Source: Salinilacustrithrix flava | GTDB lineage: Bacteria; Actinomycetota; Acidimicrobiia; Acidimicrobiales; Salinilacustritrichaceae | Assembly (NCBI GenBank): GCA_024128875.1 | Contig: JAMYFF010000002.1 | Coordinates: 372,001 to 436,000 of the forward strand | DNA length: 64,000 nucleotides | Direction of reading: 5' to 3' | Part shown: piece by piece, positions 1 through 9,496 of the stretch | How positions within the stretch are numbered: the first letter of the stretch is position 1 | How the letters are laid out: the number at the start of each line of letters is the position of its first letter | Notes under the pieces: model-generated | Told to the model about the DNA's origin: nothing | The model's input: only the letters and a program-made list of their open reading frames with translations | The model's database searches: none | Program-made: the position numbers and the translations under genes

Positions 1-1108
1 CAGACACGAACTTGTACACGTAGTCGTTGGCCTGGTCGTCACCCATGTACCCGACGATGCGCTTGCCCTTGCCCTCGACGATCTCGATCGCCTCGTGCTT
101 GACCCGACCCAGCGCAGTGCGCTTGATCGGAGTGACGCTGGCGTCCATCGGGTCGATCTCGACGATCCAGCCGAATCGGTTCGCCTCGTTCGCGTACTCG
201 GGCTTCGAGAGGTCGAAGCGATCGTCGTGGACGTGCCAGCCGTAGCGGCTGCCGTCTCCCGTCAGCCCGTATCGCTCGTCCGCGTCGGTCGGCGTCGCAC
301 GCCTGCGGAAGTAGCCGTTGAAGTTCTCCTCGCACGTGAGGTAGGTCCCCCACGGGGTCCTGCCGCTGCCGCAGTTGTTGAGCGTGCCGGCGAAGCCGTT
401 GCCGGCGCTGTTCTCCAGCAGCGGGCTGTCGGCCACCGGGCCCGAGAACGCGACCTCGGTGTTCCCCGTGATGCGTCGGTTCGTGGCCGGGTCAGGAACC
501 ACGGCCCAGCCGTCCCCCGACCTGCGGACCTTGACGACCGCGACACCGTGCAGCGCCTGGGAGATCTTCACGAACTCCTCGTCGTCCTCGGCGATCTCAG
601 AATCGATCTCGCCGAGCCCGTTGCGGAGGTGGCTGTTCGTGCCGTACTCGTGGTTCAGGCAGAGCACGCCCTCGGACCCCGAGCGGTTGGTCGGGAAGAA
701 CCACATGCCGTCGTGACCGAGGCCGATCTTGCCCTCCTGGTCAGCAGCCGACGTCGGGATGCCATCGCTGAAGCCGGGCAGGATCGCGGTGCCCCACGGG
801 AGGATGACCTGGGCGGTGTAGCCGTCGGGCACGACGACGCCGTTCTTCGCCGCGCTCAGCGGGATCCCGTCGAAGCCGAGCAGGTCACCGCCCTTGCCCT
901 TCTTGCCGGCGAAGGCCGGCTGGGAGGAGGCGTTGCCGGGGGCCGGCTTGCCCTTGGCCAGCGCCGGGGACGTGCCGAGGAAGGTGATGGCGGCGGTGGC
1001 GAGCGAACCGCCGAGGACGGCGCGCCGCCCGATGCGGGCCGTCAGGATGTCGTCGAAGGGGCGGTTGTCGGTGGGGTTGGACCCAAGGTCCTCGAGCTCG
1101 AGCTCCAT
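1..1108 (-). CDS. phoX: PhoX-type alkaline phosphatase (DUF839), C-terminus cut off by window edge
   Basis: The first 369 residues are visible; the gene runs off the left edge, and full PhoX proteins are usually well over 600 residues. PhoX family members are Tat-exported, calcium- and iron-dependent phosphatases that release phosphate from organic esters outside the membrane. The start is the ATG at 1108. Residues 25-34 contain a twin-arginine signal, RIGRRAVLGG, followed by a hydrophobic stretch ending TSPALA, as expected for folded, cofactor-loaded export. Downstream are family-like segments such as LGHDGMWFFP, LCLNHEYG, NNCGSGRTPWGTYLTCEENF and FGWIVEIDP. The gene stands alone, with RNase J ending just upstream on the same strand. 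No Pho box was recognised in the 120-base upstream region. The family call is firm; the exact substrate is not shown by the sequence. Confidence 0.9.
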   Translation of the reverse strand, partial: MELELEDLGSNPTDNRPFDDILTARIGRRAVLGGSLATAAITFLGTSPALAKGKPAPGNASSQPAFAGKKGKGGDLLGFDGIPLSAAKNGVVVPDGYTAQVILPWGTAILPGFSDGIPTSAADQEGKIGLGHDGMWFFPTNRSGSEGVLCLNHEYGTNSHLRNGLGEIDSEIAEDDEEFVKISQALHGVAVVKVRRSGDGWAVVPDPATNRRITGNTEVAFSGPVADSPLLENSAGNGFAGTLNNCGSGRTPWGTYLTCEENFNGYFRRRATPTDADERYGLTGDGSRYGWHVHDDRFDLSKPEYANEANRFGWIVEIDPMDASVTPIKRTALGRVKHEAIEIVEGKGKRIVGYMGDDQANDYVYKFVS

Positions 1109-1201
1109 GGCGTTTCGTGCACCTCGCTGTGTGGGGATCAGACGAGGGCGAACGTAGGAAGCCGACCTTTCTCGGATGTGTGGGCTGGGCGGCCGGGCGC
1201 T

Positions 1202-1241
1202 GACCGTTGCGCGAACGGTCGGTGCCGAGGCCTCAGGCCTC
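1202..1241 (-). terminator. paired hairpins at the 3' end of RNase J
   Basis: Two back-to-back inverted repeats lie here. GAGGCCT-C-AGGCCTC (1227-1241) spans the RNase J stop codon, and GACCGTT-GCGCG-AACGGTC (1202-1220) follows it. There is no clear T-run, so this could be a weak or factor-assisted terminator or an mRNA 3'-end stabiliser separating RNase J from phoX. Confidence 0.45.
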
Positions 1242-2888
1242 GAGGACGACCGGCACGATCATCGGCTTGCGCTTGGTCTCGCGGTTCACGAACCGGCCGG
1301 CGGCGCGGCGCGCGGCCCGCTGGACGGCCTCGATGTCGCTGGTGTCCTTGACCTCCGCGACGGCCTTCTCGACCTCGTTGGCGCACTCGGCGAGCAGGCC
1401 CTCGGCCTCCTTCTCGTAGATCCACCCGCGGGTGACGATCTCGGGTCGGTTGAGCACCGCTCCGGTCTCGACGTCGACCGTGACGATGACCACGACCACG
1501 CCCTCCTCGGCCAGCACCTTGCGGTCGCGCAGGACGCCCTGGCCGACGTCGCCGATCGTGCCGTCGACGTAGAGGTAGCCCGCGGGGACCTTGCCGACGG
1601 CGCGCAGGCCGTCGTCGGTCAGCTCGAGCTGGTGGCCGTCCTCGCAGACCCAGACCTTCTCCTGGGCGATGCCCATGGCCCGGGCGATCTTGGCGTGGGC
1701 GACGAGGTGGCGGTACTCGCCGTGGACCGGGATGAACCACTCCGGCCGGGCGATGGAGTGGTACGTCTTGAGCTCCTCGGACTTGGCGTGCCCGGTGGCG
1801 TGGACGTCGGCGATGCCGGAGTAGACGACGTCGACGCCCTGGCGCACGAGGCCGTCGATGACCTTCGACACGTTCATCTCGTTGCCCGGGATCGGGTGCG
1901 AGCTGAGGATCACCGTGTCCTGCGGGGTGAGGGTGAGCCAGCGGCTCTCGGTGGCGGCCATGAGCGCGAGGGCCGACATCGGCTCGCCCTGGCTGCCGGT
2001 GGAGATGATGCAGACCTTGCCCGGCTCGTGCTTGTCGATCTCCTCGATGTCGATGAGGCTGCTCTCGGGGATGTTCAGCAGCCCGAGCGAGCGGGCCAGC
2101 TTCACGTTCTTCTTCATCGACATGCCGAGGGTGGCGATCTTGCGGTCGAACGCGACGGCGGCGTCGGCGATCTGCTGCACGCGGTGCACGTGGCTGGCGA
2201 AGCAGGCGGTGATGATGCGGCGCCCCTCGTGGGCGTGGAACAGGTCGTAGAGCACCCGGCCGACGCTGGTCTCGCTGGCCGAGTGGCCGCGCTCCTCCGC
2301 GTTGGTGGAGTCGGCGAGCAGCAGGCGGATGCCGGGGTCGTGGGACATGGCGCCGATGCGGGCCAGGTCGGTGAGGCGGCCGTCGACCGGGGTCAGGTCG
2401 ATCTTGAAGTCACCCGAGTGCAGGATCGTGCCCTGCGGGGTGTGGAACGCGGTGGCGAAGCCGTGGGGCACCGAGTGGGTCGCCGGGATGAACTCGAGGT
2501 CGAAGGGGCCGACCTTGCGCCGCTCCCCGTCCTTCACGATGTTGAAGCTGGTGCGGTCGAGGAGACCGGCCTCCTCGATGCGGTTCTTGGCGAAGCCGAG
2601 GGTCAGCTCGGAGCCGTACAGCGGGAAGCTGATGTCACGCAGGAGGAACGACAGGCCACCGGTGTGGTCCTCGTGGCCGTGGGTGAGCACGGCGCCCTCG
2701 ACCCGGTCGGCGTTGTCGTAGAGGTAGCTGAAGTCGGGCAGCACCAGGTCGACGCCGAGCATGTCCAGGTCGGGGAACATGAGCCCGCAGTCGATGAGCA
2801 TGATCCGGCCGTCGACCTCGATGCAGGCGCAGTTGCGCCCGATCTCGCCGAGACCGCCCAGGAACGTGATCTTCACGGGAGCAGGCAT
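1233..2888 (-). CDS. rnj: ribonuclease J
   Basis: A 551-residue metallo-beta-lactamase/beta-CASP ribonuclease, the usual RNase J length, acting in mRNA decay and rRNA/mRNA 5' and internal processing in the cytoplasm. The ATG at 2888 was chosen because the protein then begins MPAPVKITFLGGLGEIGRN, the typical family N-terminus; the longer reading frame upstream is not conserved-looking. The zinc-binding motif HGHEDH sits at residues 70-75, and LLLADSTNAEE, a HSGDFK segment, and a C-terminal PVHGEYRH-like segment are present. It follows dapA by 23 bases on the same strand. The dapA-RNase J pairing is the same as in mycobacteria (dapA, Rv2752c), which suggests co-transcription. No degenerate active-site residue was noticed. 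Confidence 0.95.
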   Translation of the reverse strand: MPAPVKITFLGGLGEIGRNCACIEVDGRIMLIDCGLMFPDLDMLGVDLVLPDFSYLYDNADRVEGAVLTHGHEDHTGGLSFLLRDISFPLYGSELTLGFAKNRIEEAGLLDRTSFNIVKDGERRKVGPFDLEFIPATHSVPHGFATAFHTPQGTILHSGDFKIDLTPVDGRLTDLARIGAMSHDPGIRLLLADSTNAEERGHSASETSVGRVLYDLFHAHEGRRIITACFASHVHRVQQIADAAVAFDRKIATLGMSMKKNVKLARSLGLLNIPESSLIDIEEIDKHEPGKVCIISTGSQGEPMSALALMAATESRWLTLTPQDTVILSSHPIPGNEMNVSKVIDGLVRQGVDVVYSGIADVHATGHAKSEELKTYHSIARPEWFIPVHGEYRHLVAHAKIARAMGIAQEKVWVCEDGHQLELTDDGLRAVGKVPAGYLYVDGTIGDVGQGVLRDRKVLAEEGVVVVIVTVDVETGAVLNRPEIVTRGWIYEKEAEGLLAECANEVEKAVAEVKDTSDIEAVQRAARRAAGRFVNRETKRKPMIVPVVLEA

Positions 2889-2911
2889 GGCCTGCACCGT
2901 ACTGGCCGGGT

Positions 2912-3808
2912 TCAGGTGCCCAGCGAGTCCCAGAGCTCCTTGGCCTGGACCTCGAGGCCGTCGGGGGTGGGGCCCATGGGCGGGCGGCACTCCCCCGCTG
3001 GGAGGCCGAGGGTGCGCAGCATCGCCTTGGTCGGGACCGGGTTGGGGGCGTCGAGGGTGGACTCGAAGCCGTAGGAGGGCAGCAGGGTCTGGTTGATGCG
3101 GGTGGCCTCGGCGACGTCGCCGGCGTCGAACGCGTCGAACATCGCCCGGATCTGCTCGCCGACCCAGTGCGACGCCACGCTGATCGCCCCGCGGGCGCCG
3201 ACGGACAGCAGCGGCAGCGTGAGGTTGTCGTCGCCGGAGTAGACGTCGAAGCCCTCCGGTGCGCCGGCGATCACGCCGGCCGTCTCGGCCGGGCTGCCGG
3301 CGGCGTCCTTCAGGCCGACGATCGTGGGCACCTCGCGCGCCAGGGTGAGGATCGTGGCGCTGTCGACCTTGCGGCTGGTCCGACCCGGGATGTCGTAGAG
3401 GATGATCGGCAGGTCGGTGGCCTCGGCGATCATGCGGAAGTGGCGCAGCAGGCCGGCCTGGGACGGCTTGTTGTAGTACGGCGCCACCACGAGGAGACCG
3501 TCCACGCCGATGCCGGCCGCGGCCTCGGACTGGCGGATGGCGTGCGCGGTGTCGTTGGAGCCGGTGCCGGCGATGACGGGGACGTCGACCGCCTGGCGCA
3601 CGGCCCGGAAGAGGTCGACGGACTCGGTGGCCGACAGCGTCGGCGACTCGCCCGTGGTGCCGTTGACCACCAGGCCGTCGCTGCCGTGGTCGACGAGCCA
3701 GCGGGCGAGGCGCTGGGTGCCGTCGAGGTCAAGGCGGCCGTCGCCGTCGAACGGGGTGACCATGGCGGTGAGGACCCGGCCGAACCGGCTCTCGCGGAGT
3801 GCGCCCAT
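2912..3808 (-). CDS. dapA: 4-hydroxy-tetrahydrodipicolinate synthase
   Basis: A 298-residue TIM-barrel aldolase that condenses pyruvate with aspartate semialdehyde, the first committed step of lysine and diaminopimelate synthesis. The Schiff-base lysine is K167 in TIVGLKDAAG. The catalytic tyrosine is Y138 in ILYDIPGRT, and the TTGESPTLS segment at 51-59 carries the family threonines. The ATG at 3808 shares its A with the stop of the upstream gene (TGATG); a GTG one codon earlier (3811) is also possible. It is translationally coupled to the upstream winged-helix gene and followed by RNase J. dapB lies 20 kb away on the same strand, so the pathway is split. thyX, often next to dapA in mycobacteria, is absent here. 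Confidence 0.96.
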   Translation of the reverse strand: MGALRESRFGRVLTAMVTPFDGDGRLDLDGTQRLARWLVDHGSDGLVVNGTTGESPTLSATESVDLFRAVRQAVDVPVIAGTGSNDTAHAIRQSEAAAGIGVDGLLVVAPYYNKPSQAGLLRHFRMIAEATDLPIILYDIPGRTSRKVDSATILTLAREVPTIVGLKDAAGSPAETAGVIAGAPEGFDVYSGDDNLTLPLLSVGARGAISVASHWVGEQIRAMFDAFDAGDVAEATRINQTLLPSYGFESTLDAPNPVPTKAMLRTLGLPAGECRPPMGPTPDGLEVQAKELWDSLGT

Positions 3809-4443
3809 CACGGGCTCCCTTCAGTGGTGCGTTCTCGCCCGAGCGTGGCGAGCAGGTCTTCGTGCAGCTCGAACCAGCAGGAGTGGTAGCTCGGGAACAT
3901 CGGCTTCGTGAGCCAATCGTGCTCCCCGGCGAGCACGTGGTCCAACGCGTACCGCAACCGTGTCTCGTGACCGGCGAAGCGATCGAGGCCGTCGCACAGC
4001 GCGAACAGCACCGGACGGACGTGCTGGTCGAGGGAGTGGAGGGCCTCCACGACGGAGCGGTCGTGGAACTCGTCGGTGTGGTCGTTGGCCACCGTGGCGC
4101 CGTTCACGGTGCGGAGCTGCCACATCGTGCAGATGGTGAGCATCTGGCGGTTGTAGGCGAGGAACTCCTCGTAGGCCGCCTCCACGTGGCGGCGCAGGCC
4201 GTGCTCGTCGAGCTCCTCGGCGAGCAGGCGCTCCCCCTCGGTCCGGCCGTCCGGCGTGAGCCCGAAGCCGGGGAAGCGACCGGTGCGGTGGTCGACGAGG
4301 CCTTCGACCTCGAGCAGCTGGAGCTCGGTGGCGATGTCGTCCACCCAGGCGCCCATGTACTCGGCCACCTGGTCCGGCTCGGCGCGACCGTGCAGGCGCA
4401 ACCCGTGCAGGGCCAGCAGCCGCGGCGACGAGGCGACCGACAT
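3808..4443 (-). CDS. winged-helix domain protein of unknown function
   Basis: A 211-residue protein. Residues about 8-80 read like a MarR/winged-helix fold: a short helix (LLALHGLRLHG), a recognition-like stretch (DQVAEYMGAWVDDIATELQL), LEVEGLVDHRTG, then a wing (FGLTPDGRTEGERLL). The remaining 130 residues are helical, Trp/His-rich and not recognised (for example LDQHVRPVLFALCDGLDRF). It could be a DNA-binding regulator or a protein-protein adaptor that reuses the fold. Start is ATG 4443, overlapping the stop of the amidohydrolase as TGATG, and its own stop overlaps dapA the same way. The three genes are therefore probably translated as a coupled set. Function is unassigned; the longer upstream reading frame is a shadow of the amidohydrolase. 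Confidence 0.75.
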   Translation of the reverse strand: MSVASSPRLLALHGLRLHGRAEPDQVAEYMGAWVDDIATELQLLEVEGLVDHRTGRFPGFGLTPDGRTEGERLLAEELDEHGLRRHVEAAYEEFLAYNRQMLTICTMWQLRTVNGATVANDHTDEFHDRSVVEALHSLDQHVRPVLFALCDGLDRFAGHETRLRYALDHVLAGEHDWLTKPMFPSYHSCWFELHEDLLATLGRERTTEGSP

Positions 4444-6176
4444 CAGGCCGAGGACCGGGGTCCTCGGAGCAGCCGGCCGGGCAGCTCGCCCGTGAACTGG
4501 TCGTCGGTGACGGTGACCTCGCCGGCGCAGATCGTGTGGCGGTAGCCGTGCGCTCGCTGCAGGAGGCGGCGGGCACCCGATGGCAGGTCGTGCACGATCT
4601 CGGGGGCGTGGACGCCGAGCGTGGCGTGGTCGATGACGTTGACGTCGGCTCGCATCCCCGGCGCCAGCAGCCCGCGGTCGAGCAGCCCGTACATCTCGGC
4701 GGTCTGGCGGGTCTGGCGGTGCACGACGTGCTCGAGGGGCATCGTGCCCGAGCCCTGCGTGCGGTCCCGCGCCCAGTAGCTGAGCATGAAGGTGGGCATG
4801 CCGCCGTCGCACACCGCACCGCAGTGGGCACCGCCGTCGGACAGGCCCATGCGGGTCTGGGGGTGCAGCTGCAGCTGGCGGGTGAGCTCCAGGTCGCCGT
4901 AGGCGTAGTTGAAGAGCGGGAAGTACAGCATCCCGGTGCCGCCGTCGCGGGCGAGGTGGTCGTAGGCGACCTCCTCGGGTCGTCGACCGGTGGCCTCGGC
5001 GATGCCGGCGACGGAGTCCTCGTAGCCCGGCTCGTAGGACGAGTCACCCTGGAACGGGAACATGCGCTCCCAGGTGGTCGTGACGAAGCGGGCGAAGTCG
5101 CCGCCGAGCGCGATGGGCTCCTCGTCGAGGAACCGCTGGCGCCACGCCGGGTCCTGGAAGCGGGCCTGCTTCTCCGCCGGCTCGAGGAAGGCCATCTCCC
5201 CCCAGGCCGGCTTGAACAGGAACGGGTGCAGCGTGAGCTCGAACGCGAAGAGGATGCCGATGGCCCGTCCGGCGACCTGGGCCACGACGGGCAGCCCGTC
5301 GGACGCGGCCTCCTCGAGCAGGCGCAGCGACGTCTGCCAGTAGTCGGGGTCGGTGTCGGGCTGGTTCAGGTTGAAGCTGACCGGTTGGCCGGTGAGGGCG
5401 GCGAGGTCGCGCATCCAGCCGAACTCGTCGCCGACCTTGACGTGGTCCGGGCTGTACTCGAACACGCCGTGACCCACGCGGCGGATGGCCTCACCGATGC
5501 CGAGGATCTCGTCGGTGCCGGCGGTGGTGCCGGGCACGAGCTCGCCATCGACGGACTTGTGGATCGGGGTGCGACTGGTGGAGAACCCGAGCGCCCCGGC
5601 CCGCAGGCCGGACTCGACCATCGCGGCCATGCGGGCGATGTCGTCAGCGGTGGCCGGCTCGTTCGCCGCGCCCCGCTCCCCCATCACGTAGGTGCGGAGC
5701 GCGCCGTGGGGGATCTGGGCGCCGACGTCGCAGACGTAGCGCCGGCGGTCGAGCGCGTCGAGGTAGCCCTCGAAGTCCTCCCACTCCCATTCGATGCCGT
5801 CGGCCATGGCCGCGCCGGGGATGTCCTCGACGCCCTCCATCAAGCCGATGAGCCAGTCCCGGCGGTCGGGGGCGACCGGGGCGAACCCGACCCCGCAGTT
5901 GCCCATGACGACGGTGGTGACGCCGTGGAAGCCCGACGGGGTGAGGTACGGGTCCCACGTGGCCTGGGCGTCGTAGTGGGTGTGCACGTCGACCCAGCCG
6001 GGGGTGACCAGCAGGTCGGTGGCGTCGATCTCCCGGCGGCCGGGGCCGGCGGACCCACCGTCGTCGCGGTCGACCACCTCGGCGATGCGGTCGTCGTCGA
6101 TGGCGATGTCGGCGGCGCGGGCCGGTGCGCCGGAGCCGTCGACGACCGTTCCCCTTCGGATGACCAGGTCGTGCAT
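4443..6176 (-). CDS. N-acyl-D-amino-acid deacylase family amidohydrolase
   Basis: A 577-residue amidohydrolase-superfamily enzyme, similar in length to D-aminoacylases, which remove acyl groups from N-acyl-D-amino acids in the cytoplasm. Metal-ligand motif HTHYDAQ is at residues 65-71. The cysteine of [10 protein letters not shown] (about residues 91-100) is characteristic of the D-aminoacylase branch, and SDGGAHCG near the C-terminus supplies the conserved aspartate. ATG 6176 gives the normal start [16 protein letters not shown]; the long upstream extension in frame is not credible. The gene is first in a coupled set with the winged-helix protein, dapA and RNase J. Its substrate is not determined; D-amino-acid or peptidoglycan-derived compounds are guesses from the family and from the lysine/DAP neighbour. 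Confidence 0.88.
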   Translation of the reverse strand: MHDLVIRRGTVVDGSGAPARAADIAIDDDRIAEVVDRDDGGSAGPGRREIDATDLLVTPGWVDVHTHYDAQATWDPYLTPSGFHGVTTVVMGNCGVGFAPVAPDRRDWLIGLMEGVEDIPGAAMADGIEWEWEDFEGYLDALDRRRYVCDVGAQIPHGALRTYVMGERGAANEPATADDIARMAAMVESGLRAGALGFSTSRTPIHKSVDGELVPGTTAGTDEILGIGEAIRRVGHGVFEYSPDHVKVGDEFGWMRDLAALTGQPVSFNLNQPDTDPDYWQTSLRLLEEAASDGLPVVAQVAGRAIGILFAFELTLHPFLFKPAWGEMAFLEPAEKQARFQDPAWRQRFLDEEPIALGGDFARFVTTTWERMFPFQGDSSYEPGYEDSVAGIAEATGRRPEEVAYDHLARDGGTGMLYFPLFNYAYGDLELTRQLQLHPQTRMGLSDGGAHCGAVCDGGMPTFMLSYWARDRTQGSGTMPLEHVVHRQTRQTAEMYGLLDRGLLAPGMRADVNVIDHATLGVHAPEIVHDLPSGARRLLQRAHGYRHTICAGEVTVTDDQFTGELPGRLLRGPRSSA

Positions 6177-6202
6177 GGCCCGATGGTAGGGCCGGGCGAT
6201 GC

Positions 6203-7117
6203 CTACGCGGCTTGACGGAGCGACCGGTACAGGAGGCGGGCGTCGCCGAGGCGGTGGCGCAGCTCCCGCTCGAGGCCCGCGATCGGGTACAGGTTCTGTG
6301 GTGCCCGGGCGTCCTTGTGGGCTTCGGAGGCGAACCGCGGCAGGGCGAGCGTGCACCCGTCGGCGACGGCGGCTGCCTCGGCGACGGTGCGGTCGGGGCT
6401 GATCTCGCAGCGCACGACCCCGGCCCAGCCGTGGGACCGATCGCCGGGCAGGCGCAGGTACCACGACCAGCGGCGGAAGCGATCCCCGATGAGCAGCACC
6501 GGGGTGCGCTGGCCGGGCTCCAGCATCGGGATGACGTCCTGGACGACGGCGGGCAGGTAGGCGACGTGGTGGGTCTTCACGTAGCCGACGGCGTGGTCCA
6601 TGCCCCGCCGCTCGCGCAGCGGCCCGTCGACCACGAGCAGGCAGTCGTCAGGGACCGGGGCCGAGACGGCGGATTCGAGGTCGGCCATCGCTCCCTGCAG
6701 GGCGAGGGAGAGGGCATCGCCGGCGCTGTCGGTGACCGGGCAGACGCCGAAGCGGCCGTGGCGGGTCACGATCGGCACCAGGTCGGGTGCGTCGGAGAAG
6801 ACGCTGCGCCGCACCTGGGCATCGACCACGGTGGCGGAGCCGTTGCAGCGGACCACGCCGGCGGCGTAGCTGGCGCAGATCCCCTGGTGGACGCTGCCCC
6901 GGTCGGATTCGATCCACACCCGGGCCTCGACCCGGCGGACCCCGTCGACGAACGCGATCTCGTCGGGGACGGTGGTGCCGGGCGCGGGTGACCGCGGGGC
7001 CCACGCGTCCACCGGCACCTCGCACTCTGCGTCGACCGCGGCCTGGGTCTCCGCCAGGGCGTCGGGGCCCATCGGGCTGCCGTAGTCCGGGGCCCACTGC
7101 TCGATCGAGATCCGCAT
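6203..7117 (-). CDS. nurA: NurA-like nuclease
   Basis: A 304-residue protein, last of the herA-sbcD-sbcC operon and starting one base after the sbcC stop. The NurA pattern is visible but divergent. A first acidic strand IAFVDGVRRVEARV has D58; a second LLVVDGPLRER has D164; GYVKTHHVAYL supplies a lysine and histidines at about 181-184. The C-terminal NLYPIAGLERELRH recalls the Tyr...His segment at the end of NurA. NurA nucleases are RNase H-like 5' end-resecting enzymes driven by HerA. Identification rests on these motifs and strongly on context: HerA-like ATPase, Mre11 and Rad50 homologues in one operon. Most automatic annotations would probably call it hypothetical. A non-nuclease role is possible if the aspartates are not catalytic. 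Confidence 0.68.
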   Translation of the reverse strand: MRISIEQWAPDYGSPMGPDALAETQAAVDAECEVPVDAWAPRSPAPGTTVPDEIAFVDGVRRVEARVWIESDRGSVHQGICASYAAGVVRCNGSATVVDAQVRRSVFSDAPDLVPIVTRHGRFGVCPVTDSAGDALSLALQGAMADLESAVSAPVPDDCLLVVDGPLRERRGMDHAVGYVKTHHVAYLPAVVQDVIPMLEPGQRTPVLLIGDRFRRWSWYLRLPGDRSHGWAGVVRCEISPDRTVAEAAAVADGCTLALPRFASEAHKDARAPQNLYPIAGLERELRHRLGDARLLYRSLRQAA

Positions 7118-9496
7118 CTAGAGGTCCACCCGCTCGACCGTGGACGACTCGATGCCGCGCCGGACCTCGAAGCGCACCGGCACCCGGTCGGCGAGCTCGC
7201 GCACGTGGGACACCACGCCGACCATCCGGCCGCTGGCGCCCAGCTCCTCGATGGCGCTGGCGACGACGTCGAGGGTGTCGGGGTCGAGCGTGCCGAAGCC
7301 CTCGTCGAGGAAGATGGCGTCGAGGCTCGCCCGCCCGGAGCCGGACAGCTCGGTGACCCGCTCGGCCAGCGCCAGGGCCAGGGCGAGGGAGGCGAGGAAC
7401 GTCTCGCCGCCGGAGAGCGTGCGGGCGAGGCGCCGCTCGTCGGCGTTGGCGTGGTCGATGACCTCGAACTGCTTCTTGTCGTCGATCGCCATCGCGTAGC
7501 GACCCGACGACAGCTGCTCGAGCCGTTCGGACGCGCCGGCGACGAGCGATGCCAGTGCCTCCTCGAGCAGCCACGCCTCGAACCGGCGGGGGCCGAGCTC
7601 GGTGGCGAGCAGCTCGTGGACGGCGCGCTGGTCGGCCACCGCCTCGCGCTCGGCCCGGTGGCCGGCGGCGCGCTGCCGGTCGGCGTCGAGGCGCTCGACC
7701 GCGGTGCGGGCATCGGCGGCCGCAGCGACGCACGCGTCGCGCAGGCGGGACGGATCGGGCACGGCGATGCCAGCTGCCGTCGCCGCGCCGACGAGCCGGC
7801 CGACGAGCTCGTCGTGGGCCTGCTGCATGCGGGCGCGCTCGTCGTCGACGGCGGCCAGGCCTCGGCGGGCGTCGGCCGCCTGCTGCTCGGCCCAGCCGGC
7901 CAGCGCGTCCCAGTCGGCGGCGAGGTCGTCACCCGTGGGCGGCGGACCGTAGGCCGCGACCCGGTCCCGGGCGGCGAGGAGGTCGTTCCGGGCGGCGGCT
8001 TCGGCCCGGGCGGCCCGGTCGAGGGCCTGGCGGGCGTCGGCGGCGCGCTGTCGGGCGGCCCGGTCAGCCCGCTGGGCCTGGGCCACCGCGGTGTCGGCCT
8101 CGACGATGGCGGCGAGGGCGGTGCGCAGCTCCTCAGCCGGGGCGGCGCCCGCCGTGGCGGCTTCGGCGCGGGCCAGCTCGGCCCGGCGCTCCTCCAGCTT
8201 GGCCCGCAGCGCGGTGAGGCCGCGATCGGCGTCCTGCCAGTCCTTCTCGGCGCGCCGTGCCGCGTCGACCGCGGCACGCTGCCGGGCCTCGGCGTCGTCG
8301 AGCGCACCGGCGTGGTGCGCCGGCAGCTCGCGGACCTCACCGCCGCAGACCGGGCAGTCATCGCCGGGGTGCAGGTGGCGGGCGAGGTCGGCGGCCGCGT
8401 GCTCGACCCGGGCGCCGGCCAGCGCGCGGTCAGCAGCATCGGCCTCCGTCTGGGCGGTCCGGAGCTGGTCGGCCAGCGGGACGACCGCGGCCTCGTGCTC
8501 GGCGACCATCCGTGCACCGGTGGCGACCCGCTCGGCCAGCGACTCGAGCAAGGCCCACGCATCGAGCCGGGCCTGCAGGACCGCCGGGTCGCCCAGGGCA
8601 CCGCGAGCCTCGCGTGCCTCGTCGAGGGCGCGCACGGCGACGTCTTCGGCCTCGGTCGCCTCGGTCACGGCCCGCTCGGCCTCGGCTCGCCGCGACGCGA
8701 CCGAGCCCACGTCGCCCGGGACCCGGATGCCGCTGAGCAGCTCGACCTGGCGGCGCAGGTCGCCGGCCTGGTCGTCGGTGCCGCGGACCTTGTCGAGCAG
8801 GGCGGCGAGCTCCGGTGCCGCGGCATCGAGGCGGTCGACGACCGTGGCGACCTCGGCGACGCGCGCCCGGGCGGCATCGACCGCGTCGTCGGTGGCGTGG
8901 GCGAGGTCGACCAGGTGCTCGTCGATGACGGCGATGCGGTGGTCGGCGGCCTGCACGCGGCGGCGGGCGGCCTGGGCGACCTGCTCGTAGACGCCGAGGT
9001 CGAGGAGCTTGACCAGCAGGTCCTGGCGCTTGGAGGTGGTGTCGTGGAGGAGGGCGGCGAACGCCCCCTGGGGCAGGACCACGCACTTGGTGAACTGCTC
9101 CAGGTCGAGGCCGAGCAGGTCGCACACCGCGGCGGTGACCGCCGGTGCGTCCGAGGCCAGCACCTCACCGCCGCGCTCGAGCCGGGCCTCCTTGGTGGAC
9201 GCGCCGGTCTTGGTGCGCCGCACGATGCGGACGGCGGTGTGGGCGACGCCGTGGACCTCGAAGTCGAGCCGGACCCGCGCCTCGGGCCGGCCCTGGCTGA
9301 TGACCGGGTGGACGAGGCCCTCCCGGCCGTAGCGCGGCACGGACCCGTAGAGGGCGAAGATCATCCCGTCGATGACGCTGGACTTGCCCGCCCCGGTGGG
9401 GCCGACGAAGGCGAACAGGTCGGCGTCGGTGAAGTCGACGACGGTGGGCTCGCGGAAAGCGGAGAACCCCTCGAGCTCGACGCGGACGGGCCTCAC
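7118..9496 (-). CDS. sbcC: exonuclease subunit SbcC (Rad50-like ATPase)
   Basis: A 792-residue SMC-like ATPase, on the short side for SbcC. The Walker A motif GPTGAGKSS is at residues 32-40. A central coiled-coil region is rich in Ala/Arg/Glu, with the zinc-hook CPVC near residue 380. The C-terminal lobe has the signature LSGGETFLASLALALAL and Walker B DAIFLDEGFGTLDPDTL. With SbcD it forms the complex that opens hairpins and processes double-strand breaks; the hook joins two molecules at the coil tips. The GTG start at 9496 overlaps the sbcD stop by four bases, and the stop directly abuts the NurA-like start. All four genes of the operon are therefore effectively contiguous. Confidence 0.95.
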   Translation of the reverse strand: MRPVRVELEGFSAFREPTVVDFTDADLFAFVGPTGAGKSSVIDGMIFALYGSVPRYGREGLVHPVISQGRPEARVRLDFEVHGVAHTAVRIVRRTKTGASTKEARLERGGEVLASDAPAVTAAVCDLLGLDLEQFTKCVVLPQGAFAALLHDTTSKRQDLLVKLLDLGVYEQVAQAARRRVQAADHRIAVIDEHLVDLAHATDDAVDAARARVAEVATVVDRLDAAAPELAALLDKVRGTDDQAGDLRRQVELLSGIRVPGDVGSVASRRAEAERAVTEATEAEDVAVRALDEAREARGALGDPAVLQARLDAWALLESLAERVATGARMVAEHEAAVVPLADQLRTAQTEADAADRALAGARVEHAAADLARHLHPGDDCPVCGGEVRELPAHHAGALDDAEARQRAAVDAARRAEKDWQDADRGLTALRAKLEERRAELARAEAATAGAAPAEELRTALAAIVEADTAVAQAQRADRAARQRAADARQALDRAARAEAAARNDLLAARDRVAAYGPPPTGDDLAADWDALAGWAEQQAADARRGLAAVDDERARMQQAHDELVGRLVGAATAAGIAVPDPSRLRDACVAAAADARTAVERLDADRQRAAGHRAEREAVADQRAVHELLATELGPRRFEAWLLEEALASLVAGASERLEQLSSGRYAMAIDDKKQFEVIDHANADERRLARTLSGGETFLASLALALALAERVTELSGSGRASLDAIFLDEGFGTLDPDTLDVVASAIEELGASGRMVGVVSHVRELADRVPVRFEVRRGIESSTVERVDL

